Origin: Ceratopteris richardii
Lineage: Eukaryota > Streptophyta > Polypodiopsida > Polypodiales > Pteridaceae
Assembly: GCA_020310875.1 (NCBI GenBank)
Contig: CM035438.1
Location: forward strand, 102,318,063-102,382,062
DNA length: 64,000 nt
Direction of reading: 5' to 3'
Of this stretch, positions 47,061 through 57,136 are shown piece after piece; position 1 is the stretch's first letter, and each line of letters starts with the position of its first letter. The position numbers were made by a program, and so were the translations under genes. The notes under the pieces are model-generated. The model ran no database searches. It saw only the letters and a list, made by a program, of their open reading frames with translations, and was not told where the DNA came from.

Positions 47061-49391
47061 TAGCGAGTTATCTATCTGACAGTGGCGTGTTTGTTTTAAT
47101 GAGCCAATGCTTATAACTGAAGTAAGAGAAATATTGAACGGGCCAAAAACATACAAACTGTAATCCCTGATCGGATGCTAGCAGTCTTATAATCCTGGAT
47201 TCAAACTGCACACACAATAAACCATCAAATCAAAACGAGGATAACTATTGAAGCTCTATCTTGGACATGATCTGAGACTTTGCATGACTATCGGTTATCA
47301 GCAGACAGGAGGAGAATAAAAAGGAATGAAGGGGGGAGCAATCGGAGACGTCCAAGAAGGTTGATCAGAAGGAAAGAAAAGAGAGGAGGCGGCAGGCTCG
47401 AACATCGATGAGAACTTAAAGATATCATAGAGTGAAGGAAACTGAGAGAAAGCATGTGCATTGTCAGTGAAGGTTATCTCGGAACATTTAAAGAGTGAAG
47501 GCGGGTCCTGCGAAGCAGATGACTGAGGTGGAAGACCTTTTGGCAGACTTGCGCTGAACATTTCCTCAGAGAGAGTTAGTCATATATTGATGATGAAGGT
47601 AGCTTGTACATAGTAATAGAAGGACAGAGAGAGATTGAGCTGGAAGATGCACAGAAAGATATTATGAGAGTGATGCAGAGAGATTAAAGATGACAGAAAT
47701 GGAATAAAAGTTTGATTATGTTTTTCTTCCGACAAGTACATCTGAGACAGACAACGAGCGAAGAGAATTCTTTTGCTGGAAAATGGGAAAAGAGCGTTTA
47801 CCAGAGGTTAGATGTTATTGACACTTTGTTAAGTTCAAATGTTTTTTTTTTCCTTGTACAAGATGTTAGAATAAGCGCACTTCAGCAAGACGAAGCGAAT
47901 CAGTCCCGACAAGCCTTGCATGTGCTTAAGATGTATTAAATCCTTTTAGTCAGCGGAATTATTTTAAACTTTGAAAACCATGGCTTGATTCAATGCTGCT
48001 GCACAACTAATGAGTTTTGTTCATTCTTGTCTTTGTTTTCATAATTTGAACGCTTTACATGTTGTGTTTCCTCTTTCTTTGACACCAGAATTCACATTAC
48101 GTCGAAGGCCTTCACTAAAGAATTGATCGATTATGCCATTAACACATTGAAGAGTGATATTAGGAATGGTTCTTATGGATATAAATGATGAACAATGGTT
48201 TGGGATTTAATTTTGAAGTGGAGTGCTGATAGTACATATGTTCCTTCTGTTTGTAAACAGTGGAATTATGATTATCCTGGAGGGGTTTTTGTAGAAAAAT
48301 AATTAATCGGATATTATGAAAATTGACTACATTAACAACAACGGATGGTCAAGAATTTTAGTGTTGCAGATATATGTGTGTGTTTATTGAATAGGTTAAT
48401 AATTCGACTTCTGAACTTTGCAACGATGGATTTGAGTGTCTTTAACGACGACTGTCAAGTATGAAGCATATTTTTATATGTTATGGAAGATAAACATTTG
48501 CAGGCTCTGGTTTGAATTTTTGTTTTCCACTTTTTACTTCTTCTGTATTTTTCTTTGAATTTTCTAGTGCGCTCATGTAAAGTGTCAACCTATAGAGGTA
48601 CTTGAAATATAGGACCTGCTCAAAACATGATCTTTGCACGTATGTAACGATTGGTTGTATTAGAATTTAGTTCTGAATATCTCCGAAATGTTTGGAGTTA
48701 ATGTGATTGACTTTATATAAAGAGAAAACTGAACTTAGATTGACACATAAAACGGAAACAAGAGTAAAACAAATAAGCGATTTATTGACACCTTGAGGAA
48801 AACTTTGAAGGCACGTCCATTACATAAGAACTTCATAGGGAATTTTAGTCACAGTGAGAGGAAAGATAACAGTCGTACGGTGATTAGGAATTAGTACGCA
48901 AATGTTGTTATATGGAACCCCATGAATTTAATCAAATGCTAAATTAAAAAAGGAAAGGTTTCGATTTTTTTTGTTAAACAAAGATTGGAACTTAGTTTAG
49001 AATTGGCCAAAGTTCTCCTTACTAAAACAAAAAGTTCGTGCGATCAAGTTTGTCAATCATAATAATTCAAATGAGGATCAACTCTAAGGAGAGGAATGAC
49101 GAACAAGCAAGAAACAACAATTGAATTCAGGCCTTCGTGTCATGATCACTGTAATGATACTAAGAGATGCATAATTGAAAGCAAGAATGCTAAGAGTGTT
49201 GGAATAAATTCAGATGTATGTAACCTACCTATTCATTTTATTCATGGCTTCATCTTGTTCAATTGAACTAGAGTAGAATGAGTAGCCCTAATGGAGTTTT
49301 GTAGTTCAATGTCAAGTTTGTGTTAGGATCACATTTTCTTGGCACCCTGTGTGCACCCCTAGGCGCGCAAGAACCCGACCACAACGCAGAG
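47061..49391. other. Unassigned DNA with host-gene-like exon fragments
   Basis: This stretch does not read as gypsy or CACTA. On the plus strand a frame near 47860-47935 (DVRISALQQDEANQSRQALHV) ends at a possible donor (AAGAT/GTATTA). A possible acceptor near 48090 (ACACCAG) opens a short frame ending in IRNGSYGYK and a stop near 48187. Joined in phase they look like the C-terminus of a cellular protein I cannot identify. A reverse-strand frame at 47298-47561 starting at ATG is also unexplained. It could be DNA captured by CACTA1 or old host sequence. Confidence 0.4.
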
Positions 49392-49760
49392 ATGTCTGAT
49401 GAGGAGCTGGATTATACGATCCAGATACTTACGCAATCAGACGAGGGCTCTTCTGCGGCTCCACACGCAGGAAGAGAGCTATTTGCTCATAGGTATGTTT
49501 TTTTTCATAAACTTTTTTAATGATATTATAACACATATTTTTATTTATTTCTATCTATCTATTTTTAGGACACCTATACCACCTCCAGCACGTGATAGCA
49601 GAGCAGAGACGTTGCCTATGAGGACATGCATAGGCACGTTAGGACTAGAGTGCGACATAGAGCCAAAGGGGAACATTGTATACATAGGAAATGGATTGGA
49701 GTTCAAGAGAAGAATGTGTGCACTATGCGACTCTTACCTGCGCTTTGTCCACTTACCATT
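49392..49760 (+). pseudogene. Two exons resembling the N-terminal part of a TNP1-type protein
   Basis: Exon 1 starts at ATG 49392 and ends at 49492 with a GTATG donor. Exon 2 starts at 49569 after TTTTTAG; the phases agree across the junction. The protein begins MSDEELDYTIQILTQSDEG and continues with PIPPPARDSR and IGNGLEFKRRMCALCDSYLRF. The second part loosely resembles the region upstream of Transposase_24 in CACTA second proteins. Beyond about 49760 the frame runs into ACATAC microsatellite. It may be the front of the gene at 53387-54073, now 3.6 kb away; I infer this only. Confidence 0.45.
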
Positions 49761-50080
49761 ATATCTCACACATGAAAACACATACATATACATGAAATAC
49801 ATATATATGCATACTAACATATGTATACATATAATACACATGAATACACACACATATGCATACATACATGATAAAAATTTACTCCTCGAAGATAAAGCTA
49901 TATATAAAATAATTAGGCATACCCCCGAGCTTCATGTTCTAACTTAGAAGAACATGATTTCATCTCTCTAGTAGGATTCATCGTTATTCATGTTAATAAA
50001 AAAAACCTATTATCTGATATCCATTCAGAAGATTCAAGTTATTGATCGATAACTAGAGTAGAATTTACTATCTAATATGC

Positions 50081-50639
50081 TCATATGTTTTCATTATTGC
50101 CATCATTTTGGTAAGCCATCAATATAGTCTCATCTTCATTATCCTTATTGATTTCATTTATTTCTTCTATTGTTAAATCTATGTTCTCATGAATCACATC
50201 ATCTATTGGTGGATTAATGTCTATTTCTGGTAATTCCTCTTCCTCATCAGTAGAATCAGCATGTAGAGAATTATCCTCTTCATCAAAAAGATTAGTATCA
50301 TTATCACGTAGAATGATTCTAATTTCTATTCCAGATGTTGATGTATCAGTATCTGATGCTGAATCATCAAGAGGACTTTCTTCAATCTCTCTAACAATAA
50401 ACTGTTCAAACAATGACCTACCTCTAGGTTGCACATGAATGACTTGCCACCAAGGATGAGCATCTGGGTTTTTATAAAAAAATGCTTGTTCAATATGCCT
50501 AGGAAGAATATATGGTTCTTTAGTAGATCGCATTACCTTGGAAGAATCAATTGCCCAAAACCTAGATAATTCCTTTCTTATTGTAGAATTACTACCTTTA
50601 TACTCCCCTCGATACCAGTGAACCTTCAAAATGACCTAT
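50081..50639 (-). pseudogene. CACTA1 transposase C-terminal DUF4216-like exon
   Basis: The reverse strand reads VILKVHWYRGEY, PYILPRHIEQAFFYKNPDAHPWW and VQPRGRSLFEQF, the pattern of the DUF4216 domain found at the end of plant CACTA TNP2 proteins. A very acidic tail of Asp and Glu follows, ending at a TAG or TAA near 50081. The frame is open over 182 residues. It is separated from the preceding exon by an intron-like gap of about 85 bp. Confidence 0.75.
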
Positions 50640-50725
50640 CAAAATATATAACAACAAAAACGTCCCATTATTAGGTGCTTTAAAAAATAACTAACTCTAA
50701 AAAAAATATATAAACTTTTTTCTAC

Positions 50726-50938
50726 CTATTTGAATGTACGAAATGAAATTTTGTAGATACCAACAATAGTTCCTACGTAACCAAGTTCGCTATCTATAAG
50801 GTTCGTGTCTTTTGAGCTAGCACGTGATAGTTGCTTGAAACAAGCAACAATACTAGAATCCTCTATTTTACGTAAAGAATCAATGGCTTTGATTCTAATA
50901 TGTTGTCCAAAAGCCCACATATTAGTGAACATTCGAGC
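50726..50938 (-). pseudogene. CACTA1 transposase exon before DUF4216
   Basis: It starts after a TTTTGCAG acceptor and reads MFTNMWAFGQHIRIKAID, then YVGTIVGIYKISF, the segment that normally joins DUF4218 to DUF4216 in TNP2 proteins. The frame meets a stop just at its end, next to a GTAG that could be a donor. Confidence 0.65.
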
Positions 50939-51021
50939 CTGCAAAATAAATTCAATTAGTAAATAGAAACTAACATACATATATGAAAAAAATAAAATAT
51001 ATCTTTTAATAAAATTACCTT

Positions 51022-51686
51022 TCATTCACAACCTATCATTAACTCTCTTTGCTCATCTGAGATTTCTTCATTATTTGCATTGGCGCATTGCAAACGACTA
51101 TATAGCCAATCCGTGAAAGAAGGTATATCAACTTGTCTTTTGCCTGGGATTAAAAGTGAAAGCATTAAATGTTTCTTTTTAATGCTAAGATATGGCGGAA
51201 GATTGTAGTTTATGACTACCACTGGCCATGTTGACCATTTACTAGATTTCATGGAAAATGGATTAACCCCATCTAATGCAACTCCTAACTTTAGATTCTG
51301 TGGATTTTGTGCAAATTCAGGCCATGTAGAATCAATATGCTGAAAAGCAACACTATCATGAGGAATTCTGATTATTCCATCAGTACTTTTGTGATCATGT
51401 CCCCAAGTCAAAAGCTTTGATAATTCGGGGCTTTGAAACATATGTCTAATCTGTGGAGCCAATGGAAAATGTCTCAATACCTTTTTTGGGATTTTACCTT
51501 CGAGGAGATTGACATTTGGGACATGTCAAAGAGTCTGCATATTCACCTCTATATAAAATACAATCGTTAGGACATGCAAACAGGATTAGTTTTGCGTAGC
51601 CTCCTCATGGAAGCTTCTGATAAACGAGGTCTTACTGGTAATTGTGAATGTTGTGGACGAATATCATCAACATCATACGTTGGAAT
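51022..51686 (-). pseudogene. CACTA1 TNP2 transposase remnant (Transposase_21)
   Basis: After a TGTGTAG acceptor the reverse strand gives FACPNDCILYRGEYAD with TCPKCQSPRR, then, one frame over, RHFPLAPQIRHMF, KLGVALDGVNPFSM and YNLPPYLSIKKKHLMLSLLIPG. These are hallmarks of the TNP2 family, whose DDE-type enzyme cuts the element ends. At least two frameshifts are present (before ACPND and at CCTCGAAGG/T). After LLIPGKRQVDIP the rest of the catalytic domain and DUF4218 are missing. This copy cannot encode active transposase. Confidence 0.85.
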
Positions 51687-51798
51687 CTACACATATAAAT
51701 AAAACTCATTAGTATTCCATAAATGAATAAAAATTAAACTTCAAGTATAAAATTAAGTATATAACTTATTAAATATGGATAGAAAATTTTTATTCTCT

Positions 51799-54114
51799 CT
51801 AGCTAAAAGGTGCTCTTGAAGGTCTACGCCATCCATAATTCACTAATAGTTCATCACCAGCATGTAATGTAGTAATAGCATTGACAACTATGTATCTTGA
51901 TACATCTCTACTCATGTATGGTGATTCATGACTATTTTCACGCTCCTCAAATGTGCAATTAGTCCTTGAACTATTATGTAACCCTCGACTACTATTTATT
52001 AAACCTGCTATATTTCCATGTGTGTAAGGTCTTCCATCAATATATAATCTTTCATTTTTTGCATGTAAAATCCTTCTACTAGTAAGGGATGTTGCGTTCA
52101 AGCATATTCCATAAGTACTCATGCTTTGAACATAACGTGAAAGTCGATGCCAATCTCCCCATCCATATATAGGACCACAAAATGACATAAGAGTGACTTC
52201 AGAGTTCGGAGGCACATACAAATCCTCTACAATAAAGAGACCACGACCAGCATTAGTAATAGTGGATGGAGCAATCATATAGCGATTACCCCAAAAGTTG
52301 AAAACCTCTCCATCTAAAGGAAGTGGTCCTCTATTCCATCCTCCATATCTTCTTCTATCATATGTTTGTACTAAAGAACGATCACGAGCTGGCAATGGAT
52401 AATCTCCAGCCGTTTCATTCTCTAAACCAGGAGGTAGAGGATTTCTAGAAACCTCTGCTTGTAATTGATGTACAGCAAGTCCATGATGTGTACGAGGTAT
52501 ATTAACATTATGAGAAAAATCATCATCATCATCATCATCATCATCGAGCGAGTATTCCTGTATATCAACAATTATTTGATTTTATATATGGTTTTTAAAT
52601 AAAATAATGACATTAATATATATACAAAATACATACCCAAGCATTATCACGTTGACTAGGTGATGGTGCACGCTCAAAAGTACCATACTCTGCCTCATGT
52701 TCAATACATTCCAATCGTGGTCTTCGATACGTGCCATAACAAGAGTTACACCAACATATAATATGCTCTTCATAGTAAAATTCATCACAATTCCTATTGG
52801 AGGACACATGTGAAGTCGTTGCATGGGTAGGAGGTGGTGGAGTACCCTTTGATTGATCAGAATCTGCACATAATAAGAAACATAAAAAAAAATATAAGTT
52901 ATGTATCCATCAAATATATTTAAAATTAAATATTTCATATACTTACAGTATAAAGTCGTTGCACGAAGAGGAGACGGTGGTGGAGTTCCATCTGATTGAT
53001 CAGAATCTACAAATAATGATATTTGATATTAATAATTTGATTATCTACATAAACAAAAAATTCACATATACATATTTACACATACACACATATTCACATA
53101 TACACATTTACACATACACACATATTCACATATACACAACTACATATTATTGTGGGATAAATGCATGTATTTTGTATGAATGAGTGTATATGCATGCATG
53201 TGTGTGTACGTATATATGTGGATATGTATATGTATGTTTATGTTATATGTATGTATATGTGTACATGTATACATATATGCATGCGTATATGTTTGCATGT
53301 ATATGTGTATGTGTATGTGTGTGTATATATGTGTATGTATTTTGACTTTTTTTTCTGTTTGAGATTAAATTAACAGGAGATATTGTATGGTCGAAAAAAA
53401 TAAGAGGCGAGCTAGCATACCACCTGAGTCATGGAAATTTTTTTGTAGACAGCTACGTCTTCAGGAGTCATTTCCTCAGCAGAAGGTACACAAATTAATA
53501 GTTTATATTAATCATTTTTATAGATTTTAGTAAACTTTTACATTTAATTTATGTATTCTTTTCTTGAATAAATAGGCTGCTGCAAAAAAGAGAGTGGAGT
53601 CGGGCCACACATCGCACCTAGGCCAAATGGGCCATAATGGTTTTGTAGCTACGTTTGTAAGTATATGTGTTATTGTGAGTATATTTTTTATTTTAGTTAA
53701 AATGCAAGCAACTAATGTTTTTCATTTGTTTCATTGCAGTGGAAGGATTATGACCGATATCCTACGAAACAGGAGATCGAGTATGCTACACATTTTGGAT
53801 ATCGGCGTTTGAGCGAGTATATGCAAGATCATCCTGATGCCTTTGTGAGTATTTTTAAATTTTATATAATTATTTTGTTTTTATGAGTGTTTTAATTATT
53901 TTATTGATTTATGTTTGTTATATGTAATACAGGAGTATTATGAAGAGACAAATATGGATGAGGTGGAGAGACAGACACAGGAGGGACGATCTCGATCGTC
54001 ACAGGGTGATCATGACGATGAGGATGAGGATGATCAGAATGATCATGATATTGTTGATGATGATGATGATTAGGATTTTAGTTGATTATGACATTGGATT
54101 ATATGTATTTACAT

Positions 54115-54180
<66 letters not shown>

Positions 54181-55080
54181 ATTTATTTATTTTTTTTTTT
54201 AATTTCAGTTATGTTTTGAATTGTGTGTATGGTATTAAGTAATGAAGAGTTTTGTTCTATTGATTGTTATTATTGTTTATATTAGGCATGTGTTTTAATA
54301 CTTTAATTATGTATCTGTGTGTATATGTATGTATGTGCATGTGCATGTGTATGTATATGTATGTATGTGCATGTGCATGTATAAGTGTATATGTGTGTAT
54401 GAGTATGTGCATATGCATGTGTATGTACGTATGTGTATATGTATATGCATGTATATGTATAACTCTATGTGTATATGTGTGTATGTGCATGTATATGTAT
54501 ATATGTAGGTATGTGCATGTGTGTGCATGTGTATATGTGTTTTAATACTTTAATTAAATAATTCATTCATATGTGTGTACCTAAGTGTATATGTATGTGT
54601 GTGTATATGTATGTATGTGCATGTGTATGTGTGTGTATATGTATGTATGTGCATGTGCATGTATAAGTGTATATGTATGTATCAATATGTGCATGTTCTT
54701 GTGTATGTGTGTGTATATGTATATGCATGTATATGTGTAACTCTATGTGTATGTGTGTGTATGTGCATGTATATGTGTATATGTAGGTATATGCATGTGT
54801 GTGTGCATGTGTATATGTGTTTTAATACTTTAATTATATAATTCATTCATATGTGTGTACCTAAGAGTATATGTATGTGTGTGTATATGTATGTATGTGC
54901 ATGTGTATCTGTGTGTATAATATGTATGTATGTGCATGTGCATGTATAAATGTATATGTGTGTATGAGTATGTGCATGTTCTTGTGTATGTGTGTGTATA
55001 TGTATATGCATGTATATGTATATGTATATGCATGTATATGTATGTGTGTGTACATGTATATGCATGTATATGTATATGTG

Positions 55081-55141
<61 letters not shown>

Positions 55142-55545
55142 ATGTATATGTATATGCATGTGTATATATATGCATGTGTATATGTATGAAACATGCATGT
55201 GTATGTCGATGTGCATATACATGTATTTGCATATATGTTAATGTGTGTATGTGTATATATATATATACAATAATGTATGCATGGACGTCTTTTTATGTGG
55301 TTGTAGGAATGTTTGTGCATATGCATGTGTATATGTGTGTATGTCTAAGTGTATGTGCACATGTATCTATGTGTATATATGCGTGTGTATGTGCATGTGT
55401 ATATATCTATATGTGTGAAAGTGCATGTTCATCATGTATAAGTGTATGAGTGCATATCAATAAGTATGAGTATGCTATGTAATGAAAATAACACAATTCA
55501 AATGATCTACAAAGAATAGAAATTGTACTTACAATTGTTAGCCAT
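51799..55545 (-). CDS. Transposon-borne SET-domain protein, four exons, predicted 352 residues
   Basis: SET domains transfer methyl groups from S-adenosylmethionine to lysines, often on histones. Exons: 55545-55533 (MANN), 53006-52947, 52863-52637, 52557-51799; all junctions are GT-AG and in phase. Residues 50-80 hold a Cys/His cluster (C61-x-C-x2-C66, C77, H80) in a CWCNSCYGTYRRPR context like CACTA transposase N-termini. Residues 105-113 are nine Asp. SET spans about 200-345: GRGLF (204-208), YIDG (272), GNIAGLINSS (281-290, in place of the usual RFINHSC), NCTFEE (300) and GDELLVNYGW (334-343). No pre-SET or post-SET cysteines are seen. No stop or frameshift interrupts it, unlike the TNP2 remnant downstream. 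Intron 1 (2.5 kb) contains the TNP1-like gene on the other strand. The SET call is strong; the full splice model and the activity are inference. Confidence 0.8.
53060..53345. repeat. ACAT/TGTA microsatellite between divergent genes
   Basis: An (ACACAT/CATATA)-rich half (53060-53150) is followed by a (TGTATATG)-rich half (53165-53340). The halves are roughly complementary. It lies between the second exon of the SET gene and the TNP1-like start codon. Confidence 0.9.
53387..54073 (+). CDS. TNP1-type (Transposase_24-like) CACTA accessory protein, four exons, 141 residues
   Basis: Second proteins of CACTA elements bind sub-terminal repeats and help transposition. Exons 53387-53485, 53576-53656, 53740-53844 and 53933-54073 join at GT-AG sites, all between complete codons. 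The protein starts MVEKNKRRASIPPESWKFF, has HTSHLGQMGHNGFVATF and YPTKQEIEYATHFGYRRL, the Transposase_24 pattern (H-x-G-G-S/LG...G..P...E.F..TH), and ends in an acidic tail of Asp runs. No stop or shift interrupts it. Family members are usually longer, so 5' exons may be missing or lie at 49392-49760. Confidence 0.8.
54116..54175. repeat. (TA)n microsatellite
   Basis: About 29 uninterrupted TA units lie just after the TNP1-like stop codon. Confidence 0.95.
54291..55460. repeat. TGTATG-rich array with higher-order repeats
   Basis: The block TGTTTTAATACTTTAATTA recurs at 54291, 54538 and 54818, so the TG/TA-rich DNA is organised in units of about 247 and 280 bp. From 55015 to 55145 the units collapse to TATATG hexamers. 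All reading frames of alternating Tyr/Val/Cys/Met here are artefacts. It fills most of the first intron of the SET gene. Confidence 0.9.
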
Positions 55546-55584
55546 AGTTTTTGCTTGGTTAGCTTCTTGAATAACCTGCAATAA

Positions 55585-55695
55585 AGAGAGAAAGAAAAGA
55601 GAGAGAGAGAGAGAGATCTAGAGAGAGAGAGATCTAGAGAGAGAGACAGAATTCAAAGAGAGAAAGATGTAGAAAGAGAGAAACAAAGACAGAGG
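55585..55695. repeat. (GA)n-rich tract
   Basis: Interrupted AGAGAG runs with TCTAGA blocks lie just upstream (in gene orientation) of the first coding exon of the SET gene. GA tracts near plant start sites are common, but a promoter role is only a guess. Confidence 0.85.
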
Positions 55696-55741
55696 GAGAC
55701 AATAAGAGAGAGCTTAGGCAAAACAACAATTCTGCATATAC

Positions 55742-55860
55742 TTGCTTCAGCTCGTAAGCGCAGCGCAATTGCGAACGTTGGAGAGCTCTTCGATTGGATG
55801 CGTGAAAATGCCGATCGCAGAGCCGCCAACGTTTTGATTTTTGTTCGTCAACAGATTGTC
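55742..55860 (-). other. Possible 5' untranslated exon of the SET gene
   Basis: On the reverse strand a possible donor (GAAGCAA/GTATATG at 55742/55741) and a possible acceptor (TTGCAG at 55576) would join this stretch to the ATG exon. No ATG lies in frame with the coding exons. CACTA transcripts often start near the terminus, which fits. Confidence 0.4.
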
Positions 55861-56165
55861 GTGTAAGCGATGCTATTCGTCGTCGAATAGGGGACAATTT
55901 TACCGTCGCTTATGCAACGGCAACTAACGTCGCCTACGCGATGCAAAAAAGCATCGCTTATGCGACGCTTTTAAATTGCATCGTTTTAGTGACGTTTTAT
56001 GGGAACGTCGCAATCCCGTCGCGTCACAAGTCGCAAATACCGTCGTTTTTTGCATCGTTTAATCGACGGTCGACACGTGACGCTAATTACGATGCAAGTT
56101 GCAATTTTATAGCGATGAAATTATGTCGCCTTAACCGTCGCTATACGCCCGTATTTCTTGTAGTG
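55860..56165 (-). repeat. CACTA1 right terminus and sub-terminal repeats
   Basis: The terminal repeat is at 56147-56165. Direct and inverted copies of an ~11-bp CGCTTATGCGA-like motif fill 55880-56110. In CACTA elements such repeats bind the element's own protein. The next three bases outside (GAA, 56166-56168) would be one half of the 3-bp target duplication. Confidence 0.9.
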
Positions 56166-57014
56166 GAAGAAAATCGACGCCTCCAACTACACAATCAGGA
56201 AAACTTAGAGGCTACCATCAAAAGCACACCTGGGGCAACGATTAGTCCCTCAAAATTCCAAGCAATGACCCTAGAAAACATAAAGATAATCCTCGAAGAT
56301 TATGCTATACTACTTGAAGCACATGACCAATTATCAGAAGAACTAGATCAACTGAAGCAGACACAACAGAAAGACATGACAACTGTCCCTCAAACCATCG
56401 CCTCCACTGCTTCACTGTTCACGGACTCAGAGGCCCTAAAAGATCTCCAAAAATAGGTCACAAAATTGCAAGCACGCCTACTACAATACGAAAGACCACC
56501 TTCCCCACCTGAGGCTCCTATCGACGAAGAAACATTACAGATTCCCGTGGAACAGAGATTTGAAGAGGATTATGAGCCGCAGCCCATCCCAGGGGGACGA
56601 CAAACAGAAGAATGCCAAGATACTTTCGAAGCGCGAGGACCTCCATGGTTAAAACAAGTGGAAAAAATTGGCATTTCTCATGAAGAGCGCATGATGGTGC
56701 AACATCAGGCCATGAGAGTCATAGAGGAAACAGTATTACGATCCAGTTACTTCAAGAACTTGTCATCTAGACATCTCATCATCTCATCAGAACTCCAATA
56801 CAGGCCTTACTATATCATTCTGGCACATTATAACACGGAAATACAGAGAGTCACAGGAAAGATTCCTTCCTTCGCAACTCACTTTCAACCAGAAGACCTT
56901 CCTCCAGAAGCACAGAAACGTAGGATCTATCAACTGACATGGCGGAAAAATCTTCTAGAGACATACCCTGAAATGCTGCGCACATGGAACCATGCGCCTT
57001 TACATCTACTTTAA
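56166..57014 (+). pseudogene. GypsyA 3' frame: predicted coiled-coil protein of unknown function
   Basis: Two open parts (56166-56456 and 56466-57014) are separated by one TAG. The first is rich in heptads (LENIKIILEDYAILLEAHDQLSEELDQL), suggesting a coiled coil. The second has a proline/acid-rich stretch, then WLKQVEKIGISHEERMMVQHQAM and a basic C-terminal part ending NHAPLHLL. No transmembrane segment or catalytic motif is seen. It lies between pol and the 3' LTR, where Athila-type elements place an env-like gene, but nothing here looks like an envelope. The start is cut off by CACTA1. A relative is at 21145-21910. Confidence 0.65.
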
Positions 57015-57136
57015 AATCCATTCTATGGGCCAGTTCCATGACGCAGATCCTGGAAAGCATTCAACATAAAAGGTACAGAATAATGCTCAATGTAAGAAGT
57101 GGCTCAACTATATGTACATAGAACCACTGCACCACT
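57015..57136. other. Short spacer between GypsyA 3' frame and LTR remnant
   Basis: No purine tract is evident before the LTR remnant, so the junction is probably a deletion that also removed the first part of the LTR. Confidence 0.4.

Larger units (their letters stand above)
49392..56165. mobile_element. CACTA1: CACTA (En/Spm) transposon with a SET-domain gene; left end not found
   Basis: The right end reads, on the reverse strand, CACTACAAGAAATACGGGC, the classic CACTA terminus. Behind it (55860-56160) are sub-terminal repeats of the CGTCGC(T/A)TATGCGACG type. Inside are TNP1-like exons (+), a SET-domain gene (-) and TNP2/DUF4216 remnants (-). I did not find the left CACTACAAG end; the start given is the first CACTA-like exon and the true end may be further left or deleted. 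It interrupts the 3' coiled-coil frame of GypsyA. Confidence 0.85.

Noticed and set aside
47298-47561. 87-residue reverse-strand protein starting MFSASLPKGLPPQ
   Set aside because: It has a real ATG and a natural look, but no domain, no splice context and no second copy to support it; kept only as part of the unassigned block.
54257-55449. Long Tyr/Val/Cys/Met or His/Thr-rich frames up to ~190 residues
   Set aside because: They come from TGTATG microsatellite DNA, which has no stops in most frames; no composition or motif of a real protein.
56166-57014. Retroviral-type envelope protein
   Set aside because: The position between pol and 3' LTR fits, but there is no signal peptide, no transmembrane segment and no cleavage site; the sequence looks like a soluble coiled coil.
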